Origin: Allobosea sp. BH3
GTDB lineage: Bacteria; Pseudomonadota; Alphaproteobacteria; Rhizobiales; Beijerinckiaceae
Length of the DNA: 64,000 nt
Direction: 5' to 3'
Assembly (NCBI RefSeq): GCF_025499465.1
Contig: NZ_JAIMCA010000001.1
Span: forward strand, 682,001-746,000
This document shows, piece after piece, positions 45,860 to 55,430 of this stretch (position 1 is the first letter of the stretch; every line of letters begins with the position of its first letter). A program made the position numbers and the translations under genes. The notes under the pieces are model-generated. The model had not been told where the DNA came from and made no database searches. It was given only the letters and a program-made list of their open reading frames with translations.

Positions 45860-48322
45860 ATGACCTACAAGCGCCAGATCGACCGCCTCCCAATCGTCCC
45901 AGCGGACGCCAAGGAGCACAACGTCACCTGCCACTTCTGCATCGTCGGCTGCGGCTACAAGGCCTACACCTGGGACATCAACAAGCAGGGCGGTACTGAC
46001 CCGAGCCAGAACAAGTTCAAGGCCGACCTGTCAAAGCAGGAGGGCGCCAACAGCGACGCCTGGTACTCGCCCTCGATGTACAACATCGTTAAACAGGGCG
46101 GTAAGGACGTCCACCTCGTGATCATGCCGGACAAGGGCTGCTCCGTGAATTCCGGCCTGGGCTCGGTTCGCGGCGCCCGGATGGCCGAGACCTCCTTCTC
46201 CGAGGCACGCTCGACTCAGGCACAGCGCCTGACCGACCCCATGGTCTGGCGCTATGGCGCGATGTCGCCGACCTCATGGGATGACGCTCTCGACCTCGTC
46301 GCCCGCGTCACCTGCCAGGTCGTCAGGGACCAGGGCGAGGACGGTCTCTTCGTGTCAGCCTTCGACCATGGCGGAGCCGGCGGTGGCTACGAGAACACCT
46401 GGGGCACCGGGAAGCTCTACTTCGGCGCCATGAAGGTGAAAAACATCCGGATCCACAACCGGCCAGCCTACAACTCCGAGGTCCACGCCACCCGAGACAT
46501 GGGCGTCGGCGAGCTCAACAACTGCTACGAGGACGCCCAGCTCGCGGACACGATCGTGATGGTCGGCGCCAACTCGCTGGAGACCCAGACAAACTACTTC
46601 CTCAATCACTGGGTGCCCAATCTGCGCGGCACCTCCATCGACAAGAAGAAGGCCGAACTTCCGAACGAGCCCCACGCTGCCGGCCGGATCATCATCGTCG
46701 ACCCGCGCCGCACCGTCACGGTCAATGCCTGCGAGACCGAGGCGGGCAAGGACAACGTGATGCACCTCGCCATCAACTCGGGCACGGACCTCGCCCTCTT
46801 CAACGCCTGGATGACCTATATCGCGGAGAAGGGGTGGACGGACAAAGCGCTGATCGCGGCTTCCACGAACGGCTTCGACAAGATGGTCGCCGCCAACAAG
46901 ACCACGCTCCAACAGGCGGCAACCCTGACCGGGCTGACGGTCGACCAGATCCGACAGTCCGCCGAATGGATCGCGATGCCGAAGGAGGGGAATGCCCGCC
47001 GCCGTACCATGTTCGCCTATGAGAAGGGCCTGATCTGGGGCAACGACAACTACCGCACCAACGGCGCTCTCGTGAACGTCGCGCTCGCCACCGGCAACAT
47101 CGGCCGGCCGGGCGGGGGCTGCGTGCGCCTCGGTGGCCATCAGGAAGGCTACTCGCGGCCCTCCGACGCGCATGTAGGTCGTCCGGCCGCCTATGTCGAC
47201 AAGCTCCTGCTCGAGGGCAAGGGCGGCGTCCACCACGTCTGGGCCTGCGACCACTACAAGACCACCCTCAACGCCCATCAGTTCAAGCGCAACTACAAGA
47301 AGCGCACCGACATGGTGAAGGAAGCCATGGACTCGGTGCCCTTCGGCGACCGCGCCGCGCTCGTCACGGCGATCGTCGACGCCATCAAGAAGGGCGGGTT
47401 GTTCTCGGTCGACGTCGACATCGTGCCGACCCAGATCGGGCAGGCCGCCCATGTCTGGTTGCCCGCCGCCACTTCGGGTGAAATGAACCTGACCTCGATG
47501 AACGGGGAGCGGCGCATGCGCCTCGTCGAGCGTTACATGGACCCGCCCGGCCGCGCGATGCCGGACTGCCTGATCGCGGCTCGCATCGCCAACAACATGG
47601 AACGCGTCTACCGCGAGATGGGGATGGCGCAGGTCGCCGACAACTTTGAAGGCTTCGACTGGAAGACCGAGGAAGACGCCTTCATGGACGGGTACGCCAA
47701 GCACGAGAAGGGTGGGGAGCACGTCACCTATGCGAGGCTGAAGGCGATGGGCACCAACGGCTTCCAGGAGCCTGCCACAGGCTTCGCCGACGGCAAGATC
47801 GTCGGCACCAAGCGCCTCTTTGCCGATGGCAAGTTCGGCGGCAAGGACGGCAAGGCGACCTTCATGGAGACGCAGTGGCGTGGGCTCCAGGCCGCCGGGA
47901 AGCAGGCCGAGAAGGACAAGTTCGCGTTCCTGATCAATAATGGGCGCGCCAACCTCGTCTGGCAGAGTGCCTATCTCGACCAGCAGGACGACTTTGTCAT
48001 GGCCCGCCAACCCTACCCCTTCATCGAACTGAACCCCGCCGACATGACGGAGCTCGGCTTGAAGGACGGCGATCTGGTCGAGGTCTTCAACGACAATGGC
48101 TCGACGCAGGCGATGGCCTATCCCACCCCCTCGGCGAAGCGGAAGCAGGCCTTCATGCTCTTCGCGTTTCCGACCGGCGTCCAAGGGAACGTCGTCTCGG
48201 CCGGCGTCAACGAGTTCGTCATCCCGAACTACAAGCAGACCTGGGGCAACATCCGGAAGATCGCCAACGCCCCGGAGGGAACCAGGCACTTGTCCTTCAA
48301 GAGCCAAGAGTACGCGGTCTGA
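45860..48322 (+). CDS. aioA: Arsenite oxidase large molybdopterin subunit AioA
   Basis: The 820-residue protein is full length for AioA. Cys24, Cys27 and Cys31 (C-x2-C-x3-C in NVTCHFCIVGC) bind the [3Fe-4S] cluster, and the DMSO-reductase-type domains follow (VGANSLETQTNYFLNHW, GNIGRPGGGCVRLGGHQEG). It oxidises arsenite to arsenate in the periplasm. It has no signal of its own and should be exported with the AioB Tat signal. A GAGGGGAGGA site lies just before the ATG. It is separated from moeA by a strong hairpin. Confidence 0.97.
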   Translation: MTYKRQIDRLPIVPADAKEHNVTCHFCIVGCGYKAYTWDINKQGGTDPSQNKFKADLSKQEGANSDAWYSPSMYNIVKQGGKDVHLVIMPDKGCSVNSGLGSVRGARMAETSFSEARSTQAQRLTDPMVWRYGAMSPTSWDDALDLVARVTCQVVRDQGEDGLFVSAFDHGGAGGGYENTWGTGKLYFGAMKVKNIRIHNRPAYNSEVHATRDMGVGELNNCYEDAQLADTIVMVGANSLETQTNYFLNHWVPNLRGTSIDKKKAELPNEPHAAGRIIIVDPRRTVTVNACETEAGKDNVMHLAINSGTDLALFNAWMTYIAEKGWTDKALIAASTNGFDKMVAANKTTLQQAATLTGLTVDQIRQSAEWIAMPKEGNARRRTMFAYEKGLIWGNDNYRTNGALVNVALATGNIGRPGGGCVRLGGHQEGYSRPSDAHVGRPAAYVDKLLLEGKGGVHHVWACDHYKTTLNAHQFKRNYKKRTDMVKEAMDSVPFGDRAALVTAIVDAIKKGGLFSVDVDIVPTQIGQAAHVWLPAATSGEMNLTSMNGERRMRLVERYMDPPGRAMPDCLIAARIANNMERVYREMGMAQVADNFEGFDWKTEEDAFMDGYAKHEKGGEHVTYARLKAMGTNGFQEPATGFADGKIVGTKRLFADGKFGGKDGKATFMETQWRGLQAAGKQAEKDKFAFLINNGRANLVWQSAYLDQQDDFVMARQPYPFIELNPADMTELGLKDGDLVEVFNDNGSTQAMAYPTPSAKRKQAFMLFAFPTGVQGNVVSAGVNEFVIPNYKQTWGNIRKIANAPEGTRHLSFKSQEYAV

Positions 48323-48333
48323 TCGACGCGCCT

Positions 48334-48363
48334 ATATGGCCGCTCCTTCGCGAGCGGCCATAT
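48334..48363 (+). terminator. Strong hairpin between aioA and moeA
   Basis: ATATGGCCGCTC (48334-48345) pairs perfectly with GAGCGGCCATAT (48352-48363) across a six-base loop. It starts 12 bases after the aioA stop. Only a weak T run follows (CCCTTATG), so it may act as a partial terminator or mRNA stabiliser. Confidence 0.7.
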
Positions 48364-48408
48364 CCCTTATGCTCCAGTGCTCCAGCCCTCGCCTGTCGGG
48401 TCCCATTC

Positions 48409-49668
48409 ATGACGATCGCGATCACCCCACAGGCCCTCGGCGCTCTGCGGGAGCCTCGGAAAGACCTCCTGTCGGTTCCGGAAGCCTGCGCTTGCGCGGC
48501 GCGATACGCCGCGCGCTTGCGAGAAACAGAGACGGTGCCGATCTTCGGTTCCATGGGACGCACCCTCGCGGCGGCCGTCGCGGCCAGGGTGGCCATGCCA
48601 CCCTTCACTCAGTCCGCCATGGACGGGTACGCCCTCGCCGCCGGCGATGGCCTACCCCCCGGTTCGCGCATCGATGTCATCGACCGGATCGCCGCAGGCT
48701 CGGTCGGGAAGAGGGTCTTAGAGGGCAAGGCATCTCGCCTCTTCACGGGCGCTCCGCTGCCCGACGGGGCCGACGCCGTCGTCATGCAAGAACACGTGGA
48801 GCGCGAGGGAAACGTCATCATACTTGGCCGGCCGATCAGAGCGGGCGACAACGTGCGATATCGCGGCGAGGACATCGAGCCGCTCGAGCCGCTCCTCGGC
48901 GCGGGTGAACGGCTCGACGCCCGTCACGTAGCGCTGCTGGCGGCGCAGGGGATCGACCGCATCGACGTGCGCATCCGTGCGCGCATCGCGGTGATCTCCA
49001 CAGGCGATGAACTGCGACAACCCGGCACCGGCCTGGAGGCCGCCGCGATCTACGATTCCAACAGGCCGATGTTGCTCGCCCTCATTGCGCAGGCTGGCCT
49101 GATCGCGATCGACGGCGGCTGGGTGCCGGACGATGCGGGCCGCCTTTCCGCCCGCATGCGCGAACTCGCCGAGTGTGCGGACCTCGTCATTACCAGCGGC
49201 GGCGCATCGGTGGGCGAAGAGGATCATGCCCTGACCGCCCTCCAGAGGGCAGGAGGGCAAGGAGAAGCGCTGAGAATCGCGCTGAAGCCAGGGAAACCGG
49301 CCGTCGTCGGCTCGATCGGTGCAGCGGCCTATCTGGGTCTTCCAGGAAACCCGGTGTCGAGCTTGGTCTCCTGGCTCATCCTTGGCCACGCCATGGTGAG
49401 CACGCTCGAGGGCCGGCCTCCGCGGCGTCGCCTCGGCTGCCCGATAACCAGTCGCTCTCGCTTCGACAGGCGTCCCGGGCGCGCCGAGTTCGTGCCGGCC
49501 CGCCTGTTGGAAGATGGGGGCGTCGAGATTCTCGGGCGAGGAGGGTCGGCTCGCTTGAGACCGCTCGTCCAAGCCGATGGCCTGGCCGAGATCGCTGCCG
49601 AGAACGCTGGCGTCCTGCCAGGAGACACGGTGCTTTTTCACCCCTTCCGCGACGGCTTCGTCGTCTGA
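48409..49668 (+). CDS. moeA: Molybdopterin molybdotransferase MoeA
   Basis: The 419-residue protein has MoeA motifs (MPPFTQSAMDGYAL, GSVGKRVLEGKASRLFTGAP, LPDGADAVVMQE, AVISTGDEL and LPGNPVSSLVSW). It inserts molybdate into molybdopterin in the cytoplasm. A dedicated copy beside aioBA is common and would supply cofactor for AioA. It follows the aioA hairpin, so it may be transcribed at a lower level. Confidence 0.93.
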   Translation: MTIAITPQALGALREPRKDLLSVPEACACAARYAARLRETETVPIFGSMGRTLAAAVAARVAMPPFTQSAMDGYALAAGDGLPPGSRIDVIDRIAAGSVGKRVLEGKASRLFTGAPLPDGADAVVMQEHVEREGNVIILGRPIRAGDNVRYRGEDIEPLEPLLGAGERLDARHVALLAAQGIDRIDVRIRARIAVISTGDELRQPGTGLEAAAIYDSNRPMLLALIAQAGLIAIDGGWVPDDAGRLSARMRELAECADLVITSGGASVGEEDHALTALQRAGGQGEALRIALKPGKPAVVGSIGAAAYLGLPGNPVSSLVSWLILGHAMVSTLEGRPPRRRLGCPITSRSRFDRRPGRAEFVPARLLEDGGVEILGRGGSARLRPLVQADGLAEIAAENAGVLPGDTVLFHPFRDGFVV

Positions 49669-49697
49669 TCCAGAACCCCATCAGGAGCATCGAGGAC

Positions 49698-50084
49698 ATG
49701 AAATCCGTCTGGCCTATGCTTGCCTTCGTCGCCCTATCGGCAACCGGCGCCATTGCGCAGGACATCGCGGCCGGCGAGAAATCCTGGAACAAGTGCCGAG
49801 CGTGCCATCAGGTCGGCGAGACCGCCAGGAACGGCGTCGGGCCGCAGCTCAACGGTTTGTTCGGACGGCACTCCGGCGCGGTGGAGGGGTACAGCTACTC
49901 GGTGGCCAACAAGAACTCCGGCATCACCTGGGATGAGGCCGTCTTCGGGGAATACATCAAGGATCCCAAGGCCAAGATCCCGGGTACCAAAATGGTCTTC
50001 GCGGGGATCAAGAACGAGCAGGAGATCAAAGACCTGATCGCGTTCTTAAAGCGGTTTTCGAAGGATGGAAAACCAACCGAATAA
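49698..50084 (+). CDS. Periplasmic class I cytochrome c, likely arsenite oxidase electron acceptor
   Basis: The 128-residue protein has a signal peptide (SVWPMLAFVALSATGAIA), a CRACH heme-binding motif and an axial Met in GTKMVFAG. The layout is like mitochondrial cytochrome c. By position it should take electrons from AioAB and pass them to the oxidase. It follows moeA by 29 bases, with GAGG before the ATG. It is often called cytC or aioC beside aioBA; I leave the symbol open. Confidence 0.93.
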   Translation: MKSVWPMLAFVALSATGAIAQDIAAGEKSWNKCRACHQVGETARNGVGPQLNGLFGRHSGAVEGYSYSVANKNSGITWDEAVFGEYIKDPKAKIPGTKMVFAGIKNEQEIKDLIAFLKRFSKDGKPTE

Positions 50085-50197
50085 GCGGCGCCTGGCACCA
50101 ATCGGTTCAAAGGGGCGAATTAGCAATCCTTCCTTCAATCGCATTCTGCCGTTCGCAACGGCGTATCCAGCAACGATCGAACCTGCGCCGTCCAAGC

Positions 50198-53100
50198 TCA
50201 GGCAGAGAAGGCAGAGCCGAGATTGCGATAGTCAACTACTCGATCCACTAGGTGCGTCATTCTCGCGGTAAATTGCATCGGCACTAGAGAGTCCGTAACG
50301 AGCGCCGAATGGATCTTCATCGTGTGCACAGGCATGCCTGTGACCCGGCTGAGACCAGCGGGGGCGGCGCGCACGTAGTCTATGCGGTCCAGGTGCTTCT
50401 GGATCGGAGTGCGCTTGCCACCACGTTCGCCGCGGCTTGTATAGTCCGCCAGCCGCTCGCCAATCTCAGCCACCGTCCGATCAAGCTGGAGGCGCTTACA
50501 CTCGACAAGCCAAACCTCTCCCGTTTCGCGCCGCCAGGCCAGCACATCAACGTCCCCAAGTTCCTTGCCGCCGCCCAGCTCGCTTAGTTGAACGTCGGGC
50601 CGTGTCTCGAAGCCGTTGTCGCGAAGTGCCGCGGCCACGTCATGATTGAACGCATGTCCGCGTTCGTCGACGACGGTACCAATCCACTTATGCATCGCGC
50701 GGCTGTCGAACATTTCCGATGGAAGCCGACCGTCTCCCGCATCGAAGATGCGGCGCACACCTCGCGCCAGCAGGCCGGGCGTCACGAGGACCGCCGGATT
50801 GGCCGCGTTGTCGAGCTGAAGCAGCGGTCGCCGGATCAGCGAGAGCTTGCGGTCCATGCGCCAGGGCTGCCAGTCACGCGCCCGGGCGCCTTCGGGCCGT
50901 GGCTCATCCCACTTCGCCCGCGGCTTCAAAGTCAAGGCGTCGAACGCCTTCTCGGCGTCGACCGGGCCGTCGCGGTCGCTGCCGGAAAGCCGCTCGAGCA
51001 CCTCGCTTCGCGACATCCACAACACGGGCGATCCCGCTTCCATCGCCGCCTGCGCCATCTCGAAGCTGAGCCCGACGAGATCCTCGAGGCCCATGCCGTA
51101 CTCTGCCAGCACGGCCGCGTGAAAGGTTTTAGAAATCAGCGGTTCGGGAGCGTTTTCACCATGGCCCAGGCGCTTAAAGGCGTCACCGTAATTGCCAGCC
51201 TCGTCGCGAAACGCGCGCTCCTGATGTGCATTGATGTACGGAAGATGAAGTCCGTGCAGGAAGCCTTGATCGAAGAGAAACGACAGGTTTTGGGTGATCC
51301 GCAATGGCGCGGCGGCGAGGCCATAGTGATAGGCGTCACACTGCCCGGCGCAATCCAGCATTACGACGAGATCAGCTAAGAGGGCGTCGAGGTCGGCTGC
51401 GGAGCAAGGCAGCCCTCCCTCGACAGGCGACGTGCAGAGGGCCATTTCGGCAACAGCTCGGCTCGCGCTACCGGCGCCCGCCCTCTTGCTCTCGCGCTCG
51501 TTGTTGGCGCGGACCACGTCGGCTTGGTCCCCATGTAACGCCAGCAGCGCGGCAGCGGTCTGCCGCCATTCCGCACGTTCCTTGTCGATCGCCTCGTGAT
51601 TCAGGATCGCGTGCTCCATGACGCTACGCCGGTCAAGCGCCTGCAACCGTGCGCGAACCCGTTCCCATAGCCTCAGAACCGATGTTTGGAGGAGTGCACC
51701 TACTTCTCCGTCTGGGATGACGCCGGGCAGGGATCGGCCGACGTCGCCGGCCAGGCCGAGACGCGCCCAAGCGAGGTCCTCTTCGGTCACGAGTCTCGGC
51801 GCCGGCAAGCGCAATGTAGCCTGCAGCATCTCCAAGGGGCCCGTCGCCGGTATTGCGTGGACGAAGCGCGCTGCGTCGGAGCCGGTGATCTCTTCGGCGA
51901 GCGCATCCGCCCACGCCTGGTCCTTGGGAGTTCCATCCCGTTGAGCGGCCCCGAGCGCCATCGCCGCGATAAGGTAGCGTTCCGCGACGTTGGTCGCATC
52001 GCTGTAGGCGCGCATAGCCGCGGCGTCGGTGCGGATGACAATAACGTCGTCGTTCAGATGGACCGAGGGGCGTCCCTGGGGAGTGTCCGCCAATGCCTGC
52101 TGGTCGTTCCAGTTGGCTATGTCGGGAAACTCCAAGCGGATTGACATCGGCCCATCGGAAAGGCTCGGCAAGACGCGTTCGAGGCGCGGCGCGAGCCGGA
52201 GCAGCCAGCCCAGCGCCGCGTCCCATATCCGAAAGATAAAGGAATGCGCCCTGCCGACGCCACGCGGCCCGCCAACCTCTATCCACCACGGGCGCGCCTC
52301 GGTTTCAGTGCAACCCAGCAGGACACCATTCACGATGTCCAGATGCGATACATAAAGCGGTGCGGCCCGTAGTTCTTCGAAGAAGACGTCAGTCGCGCGG
52401 CGCTGGACCTCGACCCAGCGGGTGCGATCGGGACTCTGGACAAGATGTTCGTCGAGGGCGCGGCGGACGCGAGTGCGCAACGGCGCTACGTAGTCGGTAG
52501 CGAGAGCGACCATGCCAGGCCGGCCCATCTCGGCCGGAACAAGGTTGAAGTCGGTCTGCTCAAGGTAGCCGTAGAGGTTGAGAAAACCATTGAAGTTGGC
52601 TAGCTGGTAGTCTCGCTCATTCAGTCGATCCTCCTGATCAAGGATCTTCCAGATGCGCAAGGCCGTGAAATCGTGATCCCGCGAGAGCCGCAGCATGTCG
52701 CCGATTGGCATGTGCGCGCGCCGCCAGCCAGACGGCGGCTCTCCAAAGTCGGCGACGAAGCCGCGGCCCAACCCGCCGTGCCCCAGGACGGTCAGTCCTC
52801 TCCGGAAATCTTTGCGTGCGGCGAGGTCGCGCTCAAGTGCGTCGACAGGCCCCTGCAGTCGCTCGGTCAAGGTGGCGATGCTTTGAAGTCCGTCACTGAG
52901 CACTGAGGACATGTCATCGGCCATAAAGAGGCCGATGACATATGCGCCGTCATCGAAGACACCCACGACCGCAGTAACGCCTGGAGCGAGCGGGCGCGGC
53001 TCCTTTTCGAGATCCACGCCGGAATTGCGCAACGCCAGCATAAAATCCTGAAGCTGAACGGCCTCCAGAGCCTTTCCGAGTTCAGCCAGATCTCCCGCCG

Positions 53101-54025
53101 CCTCGGCGGCTTCTAAGATGTGCCGACGCGCGGCGGCGCTAATTGCTGTAGGCAGCGCCACGATGAGCCGGTGGCCTTGGCGCACGAGCGGGCGACGCTC
53201 GAGGGCAGTGTGACCGAGTGTCTCCTCGATCAGCCCCTCTGCGATTTCGGGCTGGAACTCAAAGGGGCGCAGGTCACGTGCTATGAGCCTCTGCGTGAGG
53301 AGTTCCGATATTGTGAACTCCACAGCGGCTCGCCCGGCCTCAACCGTCCGGCCAGCGACCGCGACGGGGCGATGAGGTAGAACCTCGCCCGTGGCGTACC
53401 GCTCCACCCGGGCCTTCTCGGCGACTGCTTCCGACAACCCTTGCAGCGCGATGACCTCTTCGAGTGTTCGCTCTACCCAATCGCGTTCGCGCAACCGCAG
53501 CAGGGCGGCAACGGCGTCGGTGAGGTAGTGGGCCGAATCCTGCCAAGCACCTTCGAAGACGCGGATGTTCCCGCGGAAGGAGGGGGCATGGGTGAGGAAG
53601 ACGTCCTCGACCGGGTCCTCATTTTGGCCGATCGCGTCCTTCGCGAGGATCTCATTCAGCCATTCTCGTACCTGAGCAAGTGAGGGTTTTTGGCGACCAT
53701 GGGAATGGATCGCGGCCAAGTGGATCAGGGCCTCGATACGGAGCGTAGCTGAATGGTTCTCGGGGCGAGTAAGGAGGCCGGAAGCGATCTCCAGCACGCC
53801 AATGAAGTCGAATTTCTGAAGCCGAGCGCAGAGGCGATTTTGACGCCGGCAGAGCGAACGTAGGTTCATATTCTCGTTGGCTTGGAGCCCCGCCATCAGG
53901 GCGCCGAGAGGTCCCATCATCAACCTGGGATCGGAAGGGAAGTCGAACGGCACCGTGGCTTTTCGGATGTGGGTTGCAGATTGACCGTGTGCGACGCCCA
54001 CGCCCTTGAAAGACCATGGCGCCAT
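50198..54025 (-). CDS. Giant protein of unknown function with a PD-(D/E)XK-like C-terminal motif
   Basis: The 1275-residue protein is intact. The start at 54025 follows AAGGGGGA. I recognise no domain in the first 1100 residues; they look soluble and mostly helical, with no membrane segment. Near the end, LGDVDVLAW, then VWLVECKRL, gives Asp1160, Glu1175 and Lys1177, matching the D-Xn-ExK core of restriction-endonuclease-like nucleases. It lies between the aio and ars clusters, opposite in strand to aio, with no helicase, methylase or toxin gene next to it. A defence or DNA-processing role is an inference from the motif; an inactive fold is possible. By eye the DNA is less GC-rich than its neighbours, consistent with transfer. 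Confidence 0.65.
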   Translation of the reverse strand: MAPWSFKGVGVAHGQSATHIRKATVPFDFPSDPRLMMGPLGALMAGLQANENMNLRSLCRRQNRLCARLQKFDFIGVLEIASGLLTRPENHSATLRIEALIHLAAIHSHGRQKPSLAQVREWLNEILAKDAIGQNEDPVEDVFLTHAPSFRGNIRVFEGAWQDSAHYLTDAVAALLRLRERDWVERTLEEVIALQGLSEAVAEKARVERYATGEVLPHRPVAVAGRTVEAGRAAVEFTISELLTQRLIARDLRPFEFQPEIAEGLIEETLGHTALERRPLVRQGHRLIVALPTAISAAARRHILEAAEAAGDLAELGKALEAVQLQDFMLALRNSGVDLEKEPRPLAPGVTAVVGVFDDGAYVIGLFMADDMSSVLSDGLQSIATLTERLQGPVDALERDLAARKDFRRGLTVLGHGGLGRGFVADFGEPPSGWRRAHMPIGDMLRLSRDHDFTALRIWKILDQEDRLNERDYQLANFNGFLNLYGYLEQTDFNLVPAEMGRPGMVALATDYVAPLRTRVRRALDEHLVQSPDRTRWVEVQRRATDVFFEELRAAPLYVSHLDIVNGVLLGCTETEARPWWIEVGGPRGVGRAHSFIFRIWDAALGWLLRLAPRLERVLPSLSDGPMSIRLEFPDIANWNDQQALADTPQGRPSVHLNDDVIVIRTDAAAMRAYSDATNVAERYLIAAMALGAAQRDGTPKDQAWADALAEEITGSDAARFVHAIPATGPLEMLQATLRLPAPRLVTEEDLAWARLGLAGDVGRSLPGVIPDGEVGALLQTSVLRLWERVRARLQALDRRSVMEHAILNHEAIDKERAEWRQTAAALLALHGDQADVVRANNERESKRAGAGSASRAVAEMALCTSPVEGGLPCSAADLDALLADLVVMLDCAGQCDAYHYGLAAAPLRITQNLSFLFDQGFLHGLHLPYINAHQERAFRDEAGNYGDAFKRLGHGENAPEPLISKTFHAAVLAEYGMGLEDLVGLSFEMAQAAMEAGSPVLWMSRSEVLERLSGSDRDGPVDAEKAFDALTLKPRAKWDEPRPEGARARDWQPWRMDRKLSLIRRPLLQLDNAANPAVLVTPGLLARGVRRIFDAGDGRLPSEMFDSRAMHKWIGTVVDERGHAFNHDVAAALRDNGFETRPDVQLSELGGGKELGDVDVLAWRRETGEVWLVECKRLQLDRTVAEIGERLADYTSRGERGGKRTPIQKHLDRIDYVRAAPAGLSRVTGMPVHTMKIHSALVTDSLVPMQFTARMTHLVDRVVDYRNLGSAFSA

Positions 54026-54181
54026 AGTCCCCCTTAGGCAACCTGTGCGGGCATGCGAGGCGCGGACTGTCTCCAGGCTTCGGGACGGCTGCTTCCGGAA
54101 CCGCCATCTGCAAACACGCATTTAAGCCCGAATTGGATCGCCAGCCCCGAGCCGGCAAGAATCAGGTGCGACCCCTCTGCG

Positions 54182-55426
54182 CTACGTACGAACCGATGTT
54201 GCGCTTCGTTGTCCTGGCAGGGCCGTTGTCGCCATGAAGCACGCAATTAGCATCAGACCGGACCCTATAAGGCACCCATGTAACCCAGCCGCCTGATAGA
54301 GCAGCCCCGAGAGCAGCGTGCCAGTGAAGCGGCCGAGCGCATTGGCGGCGTAGTAGAAGCCGACGTCCTCGGCCGACTTTTCCGAGCCGGCATAGGCGAG
54401 GATCAGGTAGGAGTGGACGGAGGAGTTCACCGCGAAGGCGAACCCGAACAGGCTCAGGCCCGCGACAAGGATGAGGTCGGGCCGCAGACCGGCCCCACTC
54501 GCGAGCAGCGCGGCGATGGCAAAGGGGATGAACGCCAGCCCAAGCGACCAGATTCGCGCCGCCGGGACCTCACTTGATAGCCCGTCGTTGCTGCGGCGGA
54601 TGAAGGCTGGCGCCGCTGCCTGAACCAGCCCATAGCCGATGGTCCAGAGCGCCAGGAACGTGCCGACCATCGTGAAGGTCCAGCCCGAGGCGTAGAGGAA
54701 GACGGGGACGCCGACGACGAACCAGACGTCCCGCGCCCCGAACAGGGCGACGCGCGCGATGGCCAGCAGGTTGACAGCGCGGTTCTTGGCGAAGAGTTCG
54801 CGGGCGCTCGTGCTGGCCCTGGCCTTGCCCATCATCGCTGGCAGCGCGGTGACGACCCCGAGCAGGACGAGCGCAAGCATCGCGGCCATCCCCCACAATG
54901 CACCCCTGAATCCGAGAGCCTCCAGCAGCACCCCGCCGAGGAAGAAGCCGATGCCCTTCATCGCGTTCTTCGAGCCGGTGAACCAGGCGACCCAGCGGAA
55001 CAGCCGGCCTTCAGCGTCTTCGGCCTTCGCGGCCGCCTCCGCGACCTTGATCGCCGATTTCGAGGCTGTCTTCGTCAGGTCCTTGGCGACGCCGCAGATG
55101 CCTTGCGCCATGACGACCCAGGCGACCGAAGCTGCCGCCGTCCAGTCGGGAGACAGGCCCGAGAGCAGGAGGAAGCCGAGGATCTGCGTGGAGAGCCCCA
55201 CCACCAGCATCCGCGTGATGCCATATCGCGCCGCGAGCCAGCCGCCGATCAGGTTGGCGGCGATGCCGGCAGCCTCGTAGAGCAGGAACAGGAAGGCGAG
55301 CGTGAAGGGCGAATAGCCGAGACGGAAGAAGTGCAGCAGCACGAGCATGCGCAACGCGCCGTCGGTCAGGGTGAAGCCCCAATAGGCCGCGGTGACGATG
55401 GCGTAGTTGCGCGAGCCTTCGGTCAC
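54182..55426 (-). CDS. arsJ: MFS exporter ArsJ (1-arseno-3-phosphoglycerate efflux)
   Basis: The 414-residue membrane transporter has the ArsJ opening RNYAIVTAAYWGFTLTDGAL and about 12 hydrophobic segments. In the known ArsJ-GAPDH pathway it exports 1-arseno-3-phosphoglycerate made by the linked GAPDH, which breaks down outside to release arsenate. The GTG at 55426 lies four bases after the GAPDH stop and gives the usual N-terminus; a longer frame is antisense to the GAPDH gene end. No cysteine-rich site is seen. Confidence 0.92.
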   Translation of the reverse strand: MTEGSRNYAIVTAAYWGFTLTDGALRMLVLLHFFRLGYSPFTLAFLFLLYEAAGIAANLIGGWLAARYGITRMLVVGLSTQILGFLLLSGLSPDWTAAASVAWVVMAQGICGVAKDLTKTASKSAIKVAEAAAKAEDAEGRLFRWVAWFTGSKNAMKGIGFFLGGVLLEALGFRGALWGMAAMLALVLLGVVTALPAMMGKARASTSARELFAKNRAVNLLAIARVALFGARDVWFVVGVPVFLYASGWTFTMVGTFLALWTIGYGLVQAAAPAFIRRSNDGLSSEVPAARIWSLGLAFIPFAIAALLASGAGLRPDLILVAGLSLFGFAFAVNSSVHSYLILAYAGSEKSAEDVGFYYAANALGRFTGTLLSGLLYQAAGLHGCLIGSGLMLIACFMATTALPGQRSATSVRT

Positions 55427-55430
55427 AGGA

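Noticed and set aside
46355..48307. A 650-codon minus-strand frame inside aioA
   Set aside because: It is antisense to aioA, which has clear catalytic motifs.
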